Assembly (NCBI GenBank): GCA_943788725.1
Contig: CALSRJ010000005.1
Coordinates: 124,001-188,000, forward strand
From: an uncultured Flavobacteriales bacterium
Lineage (GTDB): Bacteria; Bacteroidota; Bacteroidia; Flavobacteriales_G; Salibacteraceae
Reading direction: 5' to 3'
DNA: 64,000 nucleotides
Below the pieces are notes generated by a model. That model did not search any database. It was not told the origin of the DNA and saw nothing but the letters and a program-made list of their open reading frames with translations. Numbering within the stretch: the stretch's first letter is position 1; every line of letters begins with the position of its first letter. Of the stretch, positions 51,171-59,887 are shown in pieces. A program made the translations under genes and the position numbers.

Positions 51171-52333
51171 AGGAGCCAAGCTCCAGAAATGTCATTTTGA
51201 TAAGAGGCCAGGGCAACCAGGGCCTCTTTTTTTGTGGCATAACTTGCAATGCTCACACGTGATAGATCGCCTTTCTTGTCAAGAATCGAAGCGTTGCTGC
51301 CACGACGACGGTAGGTATCTACTAAGCCCTCAGCGTTGGAGGCAACACTGAAGCAACCACCGATGATGTGGTAATGCAAGTCTTTGCTGGAAGCGGCTGT
51401 TGGCTTCGGGTCGACCAACCGCACTACCAAGGTTTTGTCTGGCGCATTGTCCATGCTCAATTTCAAGAACGCTTCATTGTCTTCGATCACGATTGATTCG
51501 GTGGAAGCAAATGCATTGGCCTCGAATGGGTTGGTTCTCTCCTCATATTTCGCAGGAACAGAAGTGCCAAAAGGATTGAGGTCAGAGAGCTCGAAGGTGG
51601 ATGGCTCACGAAAAAGCGGAGTGTTCAAAGCAATCCAAACCGCGTAGCCAATGATGGGAAGTCCAAGAACGGCCGCCGCAGCGATCGGCCATATTCGGCG
51701 CTTCTTGTCTTGCGCTTGGTCGTCGATTTCCAGTGGGTTTTCTACCTTCTTTTCAGGAGCAGGATCCAACTTCACCACTTTGGGTTCGGGTTGTTTTTCA
51801 ACTGCTTTGACCGGCATGGCTGCAAGTTTTGGAACGGAAACGGGTGCCGCGGTTTCAGGTACGGGCTCCGCTCGCTCAGCCTTGGGCTCCACACTCATGA
51901 CGCGTTCAGGTTTGCGTTCAATCTTCTTTCCGAAGAAGGCTTCCAAGCCAAATCCGTCTCGAAAGAAAGCAGGGTTCTTCACTTGTTCGAAGCGATAGGT
52001 CCCATCCGATTGCAGCAAGAGCAGGCCTACTTTTTCAATGGTGACCTTCTTGTTTTCCCGCAGTTCTTTTTTCAGGTAAAGTGCGTAGTTTTTTAAGTCT
52101 TTGATGGAGTCTTCATAGCGCTCTTCTTCCTTACGGGCCACATAAGCACCCAAGAGACCATCGTTGTGTACAAGAAGTTTATTGAAACTGATCTTTCGAT
52201 AGGGGGGGTCGAAACGGTGATTGATGGGATTGACCTTAGCCGAGGCGTAGTTCGCCACAAAGCCTCCAAAGTCAGGCACAATCACGCAGTCGTGATCTTC
52301 TAGAAGGGCTGCTATGTATTGATCAAACTTCAC
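51161..52333 (-). CDS. HU-CCDC81 and SPOR domain membrane protein
   Basis: 390 residues. The N-terminus is the bacterial HU-CCDC81 pair (DQYIAALLEDHDCVIVPDFG, ISFNKLLVHNDGLLGAYVAR, VTIEKVGLLLLQSDGTYRFE). A Pro/Glu-rich stretch, one membrane helix (IWPIAAAAVLGLPIIGYAVW, about 215-235) and a C-terminal SPOR domain (YHIIGGCFSVASNAEGLVDT to SGAWLLYK) follow. SPOR binds denuded peptidoglycan at division sites, while the HU-like part would face the cytoplasm and DNA. A link between nucleoid and septum is a fair inference, not shown. Confidence 0.88.
   Translation of the reverse strand: MKFDQYIAALLEDHDCVIVPDFGGFVANYASAKVNPINHRFDPPYRKISFNKLLVHNDGLLGAYVARKEEERYEDSIKDLKNYALYLKKELRENKKVTIEKVGLLLLQSDGTYRFEQVKNPAFFRDGFGLEAFFGKKIERKPERVMSVEPKAERAEPVPETAAPVSVPKLAAMPVKAVEKQPEPKVVKLDPAPEKKVENPLEIDDQAQDKKRRIWPIAAAAVLGLPIIGYAVWIALNTPLFREPSTFELSDLNPFGTSVPAKYEERTNPFEANAFASTESIVIEDNEAFLKLSMDNAPDKTLVVRLVDPKPTAASSKDLHYHIIGGCFSVASNAEGLVDTYRRRGSNASILDKKGDLSRVSIASYATKKEALVALASYQNDISGAWLLYK
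51204..51233 (+). terminator. Terminator of the primary sigma gene, inside the SPOR coding region
   Basis: GAGGCC (51204-51209) pairs with GGCCTC (51221-51226), followed by seven T residues. It lies 34 bp after the sigma stop but within the last codons of the convergent SPOR gene, where the T run is read as KK in the protein. Confidence 0.75.
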
Positions 52334-52374
52334 CGTAGGGTCTTGTAGAACAAAGAAAACAATTCAGGCGAAAC

Positions 52375-53118
52375 TTAGACCTCGTTCAAAATCTCTAAAA
52401 CACGATCCAGGTCTTTAGGAATGTCCACGGAAATGGAATCGAATTCCGTCAATTTTACTTGGATTTTATAACCGTTCTCCAACCAGCGCAATTGCTCCAA
52501 TGATTCGGCTTTTTCGAGCGTTGATTGAGGGAGACGACCCACTTCCTTCAGAATGTCCGTGCGAAAGCCGTAAATGCCCACATGTTTCAGGTACTCGTGG
52601 TTTGCCAACCATTCTTCTGCTGGGCGCTGCTGATAGGGGATGGGATGTCGGCTAAAGTAGATGCCGTGGTGGTTATTGTCCAATACAACCTTGATCTTGC
52701 TCGCGTCAAAAAGAATGTCGTTGGTTTTGATCTTCACAGCTAGGGTAGCGATTTCACAATCGTCATCATTGAAGCAAAAAGCAAGCAAGTTGAGTTGGCA
52801 AGGTTTGATGACGGGCTCATCGCCTTGGATGTTGATGACGGCGTCAAATTCCTCATCCATCAAATGGAAGGCTTCAACGCATCGGTCCGTGCCGCTTTGG
52901 TGGTCTTTGGACGTCATGATGACTTCTCCTCCAAACCACTGAACATGTTCGAATATTCGAGCATCATCCGTGGCAACGACAACTCGAGATAGTTGCTCAC
53001 TCTCCTTTGCGCGCTCGTAAACGCGCTGAATCATACTCTTCCCTTGTATGTCTATGAGTGGTTTTCCGGGAAAACGCGTAGAGTCGTATCGGGCTGGAAT
53101 AATCCCTAAAATCTTCAT
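52375..53118 (-). CDS. kdsB: 3-deoxy-manno-octulosonate cytidylyltransferase
   Basis: 247 residues from ATG 53118 (MKILGIIPARYDSTRFPGKP), preferred over upstream in-frame ATGs because that motif starts the family. The CMP-KDO signature continues with VVVATDDARIFEHV, SGTDRCVEAF, INIQGDEPVI and HVGIYGFRTDIL. It activates KDO for the lipid A inner core. Divergent from dprA with a 62-bp gap. Confidence 0.95.
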   Translation of the reverse strand: MKILGIIPARYDSTRFPGKPLIDIQGKSMIQRVYERAKESEQLSRVVVATDDARIFEHVQWFGGEVIMTSKDHQSGTDRCVEAFHLMDEEFDAVINIQGDEPVIKPCQLNLLAFCFNDDDCEIATLAVKIKTNDILFDASKIKVVLDNNHHGIYFSRHPIPYQQRPAEEWLANHEYLKHVGIYGFRTDILKEVGRLPQSTLEKAESLEQLRWLENGYKIQVKLTEFDSISVDIPKDLDRVLEILNEV

Positions 53119-53180
53119 CATCGCGGCGAAGTTACGCATCATTAGACGAGTCAAATATTATTTTCGTTGTACGGATTGAG

Positions 53181-54275
53181 ATGGACGAAAGCTATTACCA
53201 GATTGCTTTAAAAAAGCTGGGTGGGATAGGGCCTACGCGTGCGCGAGCTCTGGTTTCCTACTGCGGAGGCGTGCGTCAAATCTTTGAGGCAAGTAAAAAA
53301 GACATGGCCTCCATTCCGGGTCTATCTTCTAGGTTGGTCAATCAGCTGAATCGGGATGACGCCATGCGCCAAGCGGAGGATGAAATGAGGTTCATCGAAC
53401 GGAGCGCCATCGACCTTTACTTTTATCTAAATCAAGATTATCCGTCCCGCCTCAAGCATTGTGAGGATGCACCCGTATTGCTGTATGGCTTAGGTAAAAT
53501 GCAGCTGAACGCTCCAAGGGTTGTGAGTATCGTGGGAACGAGAAATTGCACAGGTTATGGCGAGCGCATGACCGAGCGATTGGTGGATGGGTTGAAGGGA
53601 TACGGAGCCATGGTAGTAAGTGGGTTGGCCTATGGCGTGGACACACAGGCGCATCGCGCCTCGGTCTCTCGTGGAATTCAGACGGTAGGGGTGCTTGGGC
53701 ATTCCCTAGACCGCGTTTATCCGACGCAAAATGAAGCCCTCGTGGCGCAGATGAAGCAAAACGGCGGGGTGTTGAGCGAGTTTGAATTTGGAACTAAACC
53801 CGATCGCGAGAACTTCCCACAGCGCAACCGGATTGTGGCGGGTATGGCAGATGTCACAGTGGTTGTTGAGACCATGGTGAAAGGAGGGTCTATGATAACG
53901 GCCCGCCTGGCGGCTGGATATAGCAGAGATGTGGCAGCATTCCCTGGTGCAACGGATGCTCCTTATTCAAGTGGATGCAACCACTTGATCAAGACCAACA
54001 TCGCTGCACTCATTGAAGGGATAGATGACCTGGCTTACCTCATGGGCTGGGAAAAAGATAAGAAGCCATCTTTTGTGCAAAAGCAGCTCTTTGTAGAACT
54101 CACGGATGAGGAGCGACAGATCTATTCTTTACTTGAAGAAAGGCAACGGGAGTCTATGGATAACTTGAGTCTAAATGCTGGGCTTCCGATCAGCAAAACT
54201 GCTTCAATACTGCTTGAATTGGAATTCAAAGGAGTGGTTAGATCGCTTCCGGGCAAGGTGTTTGAGATAGCATAA
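53181..54275 (+). CDS. dprA: DNA-processing protein DprA
   Basis: 364 residues: an N-terminal helix-hairpin-helix part (GGIGPTRARALVSYCGGVRQ), the Rossmann core (VSIVGTRNCTGYGERMTERL, VVSGLAYGVDTQAHRASV, FPQRNRIVAGMADVTVVVET, KGGSMITARLAAGYSRDVAA) and the C-terminal winged helix (LSLNAGLPISKTASILLELE). DprA loads RecA on incoming single-stranded DNA during natural transformation. No other competence gene is in view. Confidence 0.95.
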   Translation: MDESYYQIALKKLGGIGPTRARALVSYCGGVRQIFEASKKDMASIPGLSSRLVNQLNRDDAMRQAEDEMRFIERSAIDLYFYLNQDYPSRLKHCEDAPVLLYGLGKMQLNAPRVVSIVGTRNCTGYGERMTERLVDGLKGYGAMVVSGLAYGVDTQAHRASVSRGIQTVGVLGHSLDRVYPTQNEALVAQMKQNGGVLSEFEFGTKPDRENFPQRNRIVAGMADVTVVVETMVKGGSMITARLAAGYSRDVAAFPGATDAPYSSGCNHLIKTNIAALIEGIDDLAYLMGWEKDKKPSFVQKQLFVELTDEERQIYSLLEERQRESMDNLSLNAGLPISKTASILLELEFKGVVRSLPGKVFEIA

Positions 54276-54331
54276 TACACTTTGGCACGTGACTTGTCTT
54301 AAGCAGGGTGAACCATTAAAAAAGGGAAACC

Positions 54332-55033
54332 ATGAAAAAGATGATTTCAATGATCGCGATGCTCCTTGCAGTTGTAGCAGCTGCCTCAGCATCTCATTTC
54401 GGATCCTCAGCGTTGGAAATCAGCGTTGCTGAATTCGGTCGTTTCACCATCGAAGTGAACGGGCACGCGTACCCCACCACAAATGGCACCCTTCAATTGG
54501 ATCAACTTCCGGCCGGAAACTACAATGTTCGGGTTGTGAAGCATGAGCAACTGGGACGAGGCCATGGGGCCCCAGCTCAACACCGAATAATGTATCAAGG
54601 CAACGTGTTCGTGCCTCATCATACTCGGATGCAAGGACGATTGGATCGATACGGAATGAGATTTCAACAGGCGTCTGGCCATGGGCGGCCCGTATTAGGA
54701 GTAGTGAGCTCGCACCGTGCTCCGTCTCCATCTCCTTATCACCTGGAACCGAATTGCATGTATCCGGCGGCATTCGATGGGATGATGCAAAGCATGCGAA
54801 GCACCCCATTCGATCGCACCAAACTGGAAATCGCAAAGTCAGCCGTGTTGAACAATTACATGTCCACCAAGCAAATCGCGGCAATGATGCGCGAGTTCAC
54901 TTTCGATCGGTATAGGCTTGACATCGCCAAGTTTGCTTTTCAAAGCTGTGTTGACCCTGAGAATTATTTTATGCTTACCCAAGCATTCACTTTCGATAGT
55001 AATGCACGCGAGTTGATGCGTTACATCCGCTAA
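54332..55033 (+). CDS. Secreted DUF4476 protein
   Basis: 233 residues with a signal peptide (LAVVAAASASHFG). A short beta region (FTIEVNGHAYPTTNGTLQLD) and a His/Pro-rich linker (HRAPSPSPYHLEP) precede the DUF4476 domain (about 150-233), which shows its repeated helical unit twice: PFDRTKLEIAKSAVLNNYMS and FTFDRYRLDIAKFAFQSCVD. The domain is common and uncharacterised in Bacteroidota. A strong terminator follows. Confidence 0.85.
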   Translation: MKKMISMIAMLLAVVAAASASHFGSSALEISVAEFGRFTIEVNGHAYPTTNGTLQLDQLPAGNYNVRVVKHEQLGRGHGAPAQHRIMYQGNVFVPHHTRMQGRLDRYGMRFQQASGHGRPVLGVVSSHRAPSPSPYHLEPNCMYPAAFDGMMQSMRSTPFDRTKLEIAKSAVLNNYMSTKQIAAMMREFTFDRYRLDIAKFAFQSCVDPENYFMLTQAFTFDSNARELMRYIR

Positions 55034-55036
55034 CAG

Positions 55037-55064
55037 AAAAGCCCTGGAAACGGGGCTTTTTTTT
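55037..55064 (+). terminator. Terminator after the DUF4476 gene
   Basis: AAAAGCCC (55037-55044) pairs with GGGCTTTT (55053-55060), followed by more T residues to 55064. Confidence 0.85.
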
Positions 55065-55073
55065 GCGCTAGTC

Positions 55074-55117
55074 CCTGATCACATTGGCGAATCTGGCCCC
55101 TGAGCACATCGGCGAAT
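55074..55117. repeat. Direct repeat of 19 bp, two units
   Basis: CCTGATCACATTGGCGAAT (55074-55092) and CCTGAGCACATCGGCGAAT (55099-55117) differ at two positions and are spaced by CTGGCC (25-bp period). No third unit is present. Short tandem terminal repeats of this kind occur at ends of some insertion sequences (IS21 type), but no transposase is near. A regulator site for the TonB receptor gene downstream is the alternative. Confidence 0.5.
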
Positions 55118-55210
55118 AATGCAATTGAATCTGAAAAATCAAATAATTATCTATTAAAGTTGCGAAACTTGCATTTACTAGTCTTCTGATTTTAGATATT
55201 ATTGACGAGC

Positions 55211-58042
55211 ATGATTCGCTTTATCATTTTCCTCTCATTGGTGGCTGGACCATTCAGCAGCCTACTGGCCCAGCAGGTGATAAAAGGCAGCGTAAGGGAC
55301 CTAGACGCTTCTATACCCCTCATTGGCGCTACAATCGTCATCAGCGGCACAACAGAAGGGGTTACCTCTGACCTGGACGGTGATTTCCGATTGGAGACGG
55401 ATCGGACATTTCCCTTGGATATTGTGATTTCCTTCATGGGATATCAAGCTCAAACAATTACGGTTAAAAGCGAAGCACAGCGACTGAAGATCGATTTGAC
55501 TGCTTCAGCGACATCTCTCGATGCCTTTGAAGTGGTTGACTACCGTGTCTCAGAAAAGCAAAGACAGGAACCTTTAACCGTTGAGCGCATGGATGTCATC
55601 GCCATCAAGGAAACGCCAAGCGATAATTTTTACGATGGATTGGCCTTGCTAAAAGGAGTGGATATTACGGCTGCAAGTCTTGGATTCAAGGTGATCAACA
55701 CCCGTGGATTTAACAGCACCAGTCCCGTCCGGTCTCTCCAACTAATTGATGGAATGGATAACCAGAGTCCTGGGTTGAATTTTTCATTGGGAAATTTTTT
55801 AGGCTCTTCAGATTTGGATGTCATGAGCGTCGACATTGTCGCTGGAGCCAGCTCGGCCTTCTACGGACCTGGAGCATTCAACGGAGTAATCAATATGACC
55901 ACCAAAGACCCGTTCAATTTTCCGGGATTGGCTGTATCCGTTAAAACGGGCGAGCGAAGTATGCAAGAGTACGCCATACGATGGGCACAGGTATTGAGGA
56001 ACAAAAGCGGCAAGCCGAAGTTTGGATACAAAGTAAACTTCTTCTATATGCGGGCCCTGGATTGGCAAGCAGAGAACTACTTGCCTATTGATGGTTCTCC
56101 CGCTTTGGAAGGAAACCCAGGTGGAATTGACGCAGTGAATATCTACGGGGATGAGATTTACGATGATCGTTCAGATCCATTTTCCAAATCGGAGTATCCG
56201 GGCTACGGCATTGTTTTTAAACAAGGGTACAAGGAGATAGATTTGGCCGATTACAACACTGAAAACCTAAAATTGAACGGCGGATTCTATTATAAGCTTA
56301 CCGATAGTATTGAAGCGAGCTACACGCTGAACTACGGCACGGGCACGACCATTTATCAAGGAGACAATCGTTACAGCTTGAAGGATATTCAGTTTTTGCA
56401 AAACCGAGTGGAAGTTGGTAAAAAAGGGACTTGGTTCATACGCGCATATGCTACCCATGAAGACGCGGGTAACTCCTACGATATTGTTACCACTGGTGTT
56501 CGAATGACCGAGTCTACAATCATACCAGACATCAATGGAAATGATAATTGGATGACGCGCTACAGAATCATTTGGGGAGGACGAGACTACACGCGAAAAT
56601 TGGAAGGATTTGAAGGGTATCCAGACATCAATGCGTTCCAAAATGACACGCTTTGGGCAGACGCCTTGGATGAGTGGTTGATTCAATATCACGACACCCT
56701 GCAGGCATGGCATCAAGAATTGAGAGGAGAGCTGAATAACGACGACAGGGCTGGAATCCCAGCATACGAGAAGGGAACCGCTCGTTTCGACTCCGCCTTT
56801 ACAGATATCACTACGCGCAAGTTTACCGATGGAGGGTCGTTGTTCTACGATAAGTCTGCCCTTTATCATGTGCAGGGAGAGTACCGATTTAGCGTCGCGG
56901 GCTTCGGAATTACTACAGGAGGTAACCATCGTTGGTATAGGCCTGATACGAGAGGCACGATATTTCAAGATACGCTCACGTACATGCGGGAAAGGAATGA
57001 AGCTGGAGAGATGGTGCAGGTCGACTCGTCTTACCGGGAGATCAAAAACGAAGAATTTGGTTATTACCTCGGGCTCAACCGAGACCTAATGGATCGAAAG
57101 CTGAAAGTCAGCGCTACGCTGAGGATGGATAAGAACAAGAATTTTGCTTTCCTTTTTTCTCCCGCCGTTTCTCTGGTATTCTCGCCCGTAGCCAACCACA
57201 CCTTTCGCACTACTTTTTCCTCTGCCATTCGAAACCCGACTCTCGCAGATCAGTATCTCTATTACAATGTCGGTAGAGCCATTCTCCTTGGAAACTTGGA
57301 AGGGTATGATTCTTTGATCACGGTGGGCTCATTTGTCAATTACTTGACCTCTCTAGACAAAGAATCTTTGGAATATTTTGACGTTGCCCCAATCCGGCCT
57401 GAGAAGGTGAAGACGTTCGAATTGGGATATCGAGGCATTCTATCGGATAAGGTCTATTTAGACATTTCACTTTATCAAAGCTGGTATCGAGACTTTATCG
57501 GATACCTAATAGGAGTGGATGTTGAGTTCGATTTGATTGGATTCCCGAGGGATCCTCAAGTTTATCGTCTTGCCGCGAATGCTGAAGGGCTAGTAATGAC
57601 CCGTGGAGGTTCAATAGGGGCCAATTATTTCTATGCGAAGAAGCATGCGCTCAACGGAAACTACTCTTATAACGAGCTTATTTCAGGAGATGATGATCCG
57701 ATTATTCCGGCCTACAATACGCCAACCCACAAATTCAATGTGGGCATTTCAGGGAGGGATATCATCCTTCCAATTCTCCAATTTGGACGCCTTGGATACG
57801 CATTGAATTATCGATGGGTAGAGGGTTTTCGATTTGAGGGCTCTCCGCAGTTTACAGGTGAGATACCATCTTATGGATTGCTGAATGGACAAGTAAATTT
57901 TTCAGTGCCGAAATGGAACAGCACTTTAAAACTTGGAGCCTCTAACCTCCTAAATAATAGAGTAAGGCAAGTGTATGGCGGTCCAGCAATTGGAAGATTG
58001 GCCTATGTTTCCTTACTTTTTGACCTGAATACGAATAATTAA
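55211..58042 (+). CDS. TonB-dependent outer-membrane receptor
   Basis: 943 residues from ATG 55211 (MIRFIIFLSLVAGPFSSLLA). After the signal comes a carboxypeptidase-D-like regulatory domain (VIKGSVRDLDASIPLIGATI, DLDGDFRLETDRTFPLDIVI), a plug (VKGVDITAASLGFKV-type region, NTRGFNSTSPVRSLQLIDGM, VDIVAGASSAFYGPGAFNGV) and a long barrel ending LAYVSLLFDLNTNN. Ligand unknown. The T9SS-exported hydrolase gene follows 34 bp downstream; receptor and secreted enzyme probably work on the same substrate. No SusD partner is present. Confidence 0.9.
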   Translation: MIRFIIFLSLVAGPFSSLLAQQVIKGSVRDLDASIPLIGATIVISGTTEGVTSDLDGDFRLETDRTFPLDIVISFMGYQAQTITVKSEAQRLKIDLTASATSLDAFEVVDYRVSEKQRQEPLTVERMDVIAIKETPSDNFYDGLALLKGVDITAASLGFKVINTRGFNSTSPVRSLQLIDGMDNQSPGLNFSLGNFLGSSDLDVMSVDIVAGASSAFYGPGAFNGVINMTTKDPFNFPGLAVSVKTGERSMQEYAIRWAQVLRNKSGKPKFGYKVNFFYMRALDWQAENYLPIDGSPALEGNPGGIDAVNIYGDEIYDDRSDPFSKSEYPGYGIVFKQGYKEIDLADYNTENLKLNGGFYYKLTDSIEASYTLNYGTGTTIYQGDNRYSLKDIQFLQNRVEVGKKGTWFIRAYATHEDAGNSYDIVTTGVRMTESTIIPDINGNDNWMTRYRIIWGGRDYTRKLEGFEGYPDINAFQNDTLWADALDEWLIQYHDTLQAWHQELRGELNNDDRAGIPAYEKGTARFDSAFTDITTRKFTDGGSLFYDKSALYHVQGEYRFSVAGFGITTGGNHRWYRPDTRGTIFQDTLTYMRERNEAGEMVQVDSSYREIKNEEFGYYLGLNRDLMDRKLKVSATLRMDKNKNFAFLFSPAVSLVFSPVANHTFRTTFSSAIRNPTLADQYLYYNVGRAILLGNLEGYDSLITVGSFVNYLTSLDKESLEYFDVAPIRPEKVKTFELGYRGILSDKVYLDISLYQSWYRDFIGYLIGVDVEFDLIGFPRDPQVYRLAANAEGLVMTRGGSIGANYFYAKKHALNGNYSYNELISGDDDPIIPAYNTPTHKFNVGISGRDIILPILQFGRLGYALNYRWVEGFRFEGSPQFTGEIPSYGLLNGQVNFSVPKWNSTLKLGASNLLNNRVRQVYGGPAIGRLAYVSLLFDLNTNN

Positions 58043-58076
58043 TCAAACATGAACGTTCACTAATAATTAATTCAAT

Positions 58077-59837
58077 ATGAAAAACTCCTTATTACTTATG
58101 CTTTTTGGGGCGCTATCGATGACCGTTTTTGGTCAAGAGCGCTATTTGGAAGAAATCTTCACAAATGCGGAAATCACCATCCAAAAGAATGTGGTGTATG
58201 GCATTAACGTAGACCCCCTTCTCAACACATCTCTTCTCGATCCATCGTACGTTGGTGCAAATGCAGCGCAAATCATGGCCGAGAAGGACTCCTTACAGAA
58301 TTGGATAGCTACCAATCCTGCCAACATTCCATTGGCTTTCTTCTACCCGTATTCTGTCGATTCCTCGACGATACTAAAGATTACCCAATTGAAAATGGAC
58401 GTTTATATGCCGAGTGCGAGTGCCGATACGCTTGCGGAACGGCCCGTTGTAATGTATATCCATACGGGCAATTTCCTTCCCCCGGTCGTGAATGGAAGTT
58501 ACGGTGGTTCCAAAGAAGATTCCTCAGCAGTGGAGCTTTGTAAGCAATGGGCAAAACGCGGATTCGTCGCGATCGCTCCAAATTACCGCTTGGGATGGAA
58601 TCCGCTCGCTGTAGGACCTCCGGGACTGGTAGTGCGAAGAGCTACTTTATTGAACGCAGTTTATAGGGCGATCCATGATGTGCAGTATTGCGTGAAAGGA
58701 ACGCGTTATGCGGCGGCGAATTTTGGCAACCCTTATGGTGTGGATGCCGATAACATTGCCATGTATGGAGCAGGTTCTGGAGGCTACGTAGCCTTGGCCT
58801 ACAACACACTTGACAAGCAGGCAGAAACAGCCCTTGACAAATTTGTGTTCGGAGGAAACAGCGTTATTCAGCCATCCATCGTGGGCGATGTTGAAGGCAA
58901 TGGAGGACTCATTAACCTTTACACAGACAATGGAATGTCTCATGATGTAGACATTAGCGTAAATGCAGGTGGAGCCCTTGGAGACATCAGTTGGATGGAG
59001 GCAGGCGATGGGCCGTTCGTCACCTTCCACTCTCCCTATGACAACTTCGCACCGTTCGATACGGGTATTGTTATTGTACCGACTACTGGGGATGACGTAG
59101 TGGATGTTAATGGACCGAACACGTTCATGGCGAAGGCAAATGGATTGGGAATGAACGATGCATATGCTGGTGATTATCCAGACGATCCGTTCACAGACCG
59201 TGCGCGATCCTTTTATGGACGTAGCATGGCTAACTCGCCTATCATCAATATCAACGACCCTATCGACATCCCTAGCACAGGAATGGAGGGTCTTTTTTCG
59301 TTGGTAGTAAGAGATGGAAACAACGACATCGAGCAGAATGGAACCCCTTGGGAATGGTGGTCAAAGAGTGATCTAGACGCCCTTGGAGCCTACTTAGAGG
59401 GATTGGGCTTGGGTCCTTTCGATGAAGACGCGATTCACGCGAATGCTTTATTGACCAATCCAAATCAATCAAGGGCACAAGGCTTGACTTACATTGATAC
59501 GATCATGGGATACAGCATCCCGCGTATGGTCAAGACCATGCAGATTGGAAATTGGGAGAGTGTGGATATCGATGAATTTTACATCGGTAGAGATGACATC
59601 TTAGCCTATCCAAATCCTGCTCGAGACATCGTGCAGCTTAAGATGAACAACCCGGTCACACAGATCGAAATGATTTCGATGTATGACTTGTCGGGACGTG
59701 AGGTCTATCGAAATGCTAATCCTGCGAATTCAGTAATCACGGTTCCGACGCAGGATCTGAAGGCTGGAATATACCTTGTCAGGGTTCAGTTGGTCAAAGG
59801 AAAACAGCTTACCACTAAGGTTGTGATAACGGACTAA
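58077..59837 (+). CDS. T9SS-exported alpha/beta-hydrolase-like protein
   Basis: 586 residues. Signal peptide ends MTVFGQ. The middle part reads as a carboxylesterase-type fold: KMDVYMPSASADTLAERPVV with VMYIHTGNFLPPVVNG, WAKRGFVAIAPNYRLGWNPL, AIHDVQYCVKGTRYAAANFG and AMYGAGSGGYVALAYNTLDK. The nucleophile elbow is AGSGG rather than GxSxG. The T9SS type A domain closes the protein (AYPNPARDIVQLKM to TTKVVITD). It should act outside the cell on an ester or polymer; the substrate is unknown. It is paired with the TonB receptor upstream. Confidence 0.85.
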   Translation: MKNSLLLMLFGALSMTVFGQERYLEEIFTNAEITIQKNVVYGINVDPLLNTSLLDPSYVGANAAQIMAEKDSLQNWIATNPANIPLAFFYPYSVDSSTILKITQLKMDVYMPSASADTLAERPVVMYIHTGNFLPPVVNGSYGGSKEDSSAVELCKQWAKRGFVAIAPNYRLGWNPLAVGPPGLVVRRATLLNAVYRAIHDVQYCVKGTRYAAANFGNPYGVDADNIAMYGAGSGGYVALAYNTLDKQAETALDKFVFGGNSVIQPSIVGDVEGNGGLINLYTDNGMSHDVDISVNAGGALGDISWMEAGDGPFVTFHSPYDNFAPFDTGIVIVPTTGDDVVDVNGPNTFMAKANGLGMNDAYAGDYPDDPFTDRARSFYGRSMANSPIININDPIDIPSTGMEGLFSLVVRDGNNDIEQNGTPWEWWSKSDLDALGAYLEGLGLGPFDEDAIHANALLTNPNQSRAQGLTYIDTIMGYSIPRMVKTMQIGNWESVDIDEFYIGRDDILAYPNPARDIVQLKMNNPVTQIEMISMYDLSGREVYRNANPANSVITVPTQDLKAGIYLVRVQLVKGKQLTTKVVITD

Positions 59838-59860
59838 ACACGTTCAAATCAACGAAAAGA

Positions 59861-59887
59861 AAAGGCCTCAATATGAGGCCTTTTTTT
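59861..59887 (+). terminator. Terminator after the hydrolase gene
   Basis: AAAGGCCTCA (59861-59870) pairs with TGAGGCCTTT (59874-59883) around a 3-4 base loop, followed by T residues. The T run overlaps the stop codon of convergent hemB. Confidence 0.85.

Noticed and set aside
58050-58059. TGAACGTTCA palindrome between the receptor and hydrolase genes
   Set aside because: Short and within a 34-bp gap of an apparent operon; may be chance.
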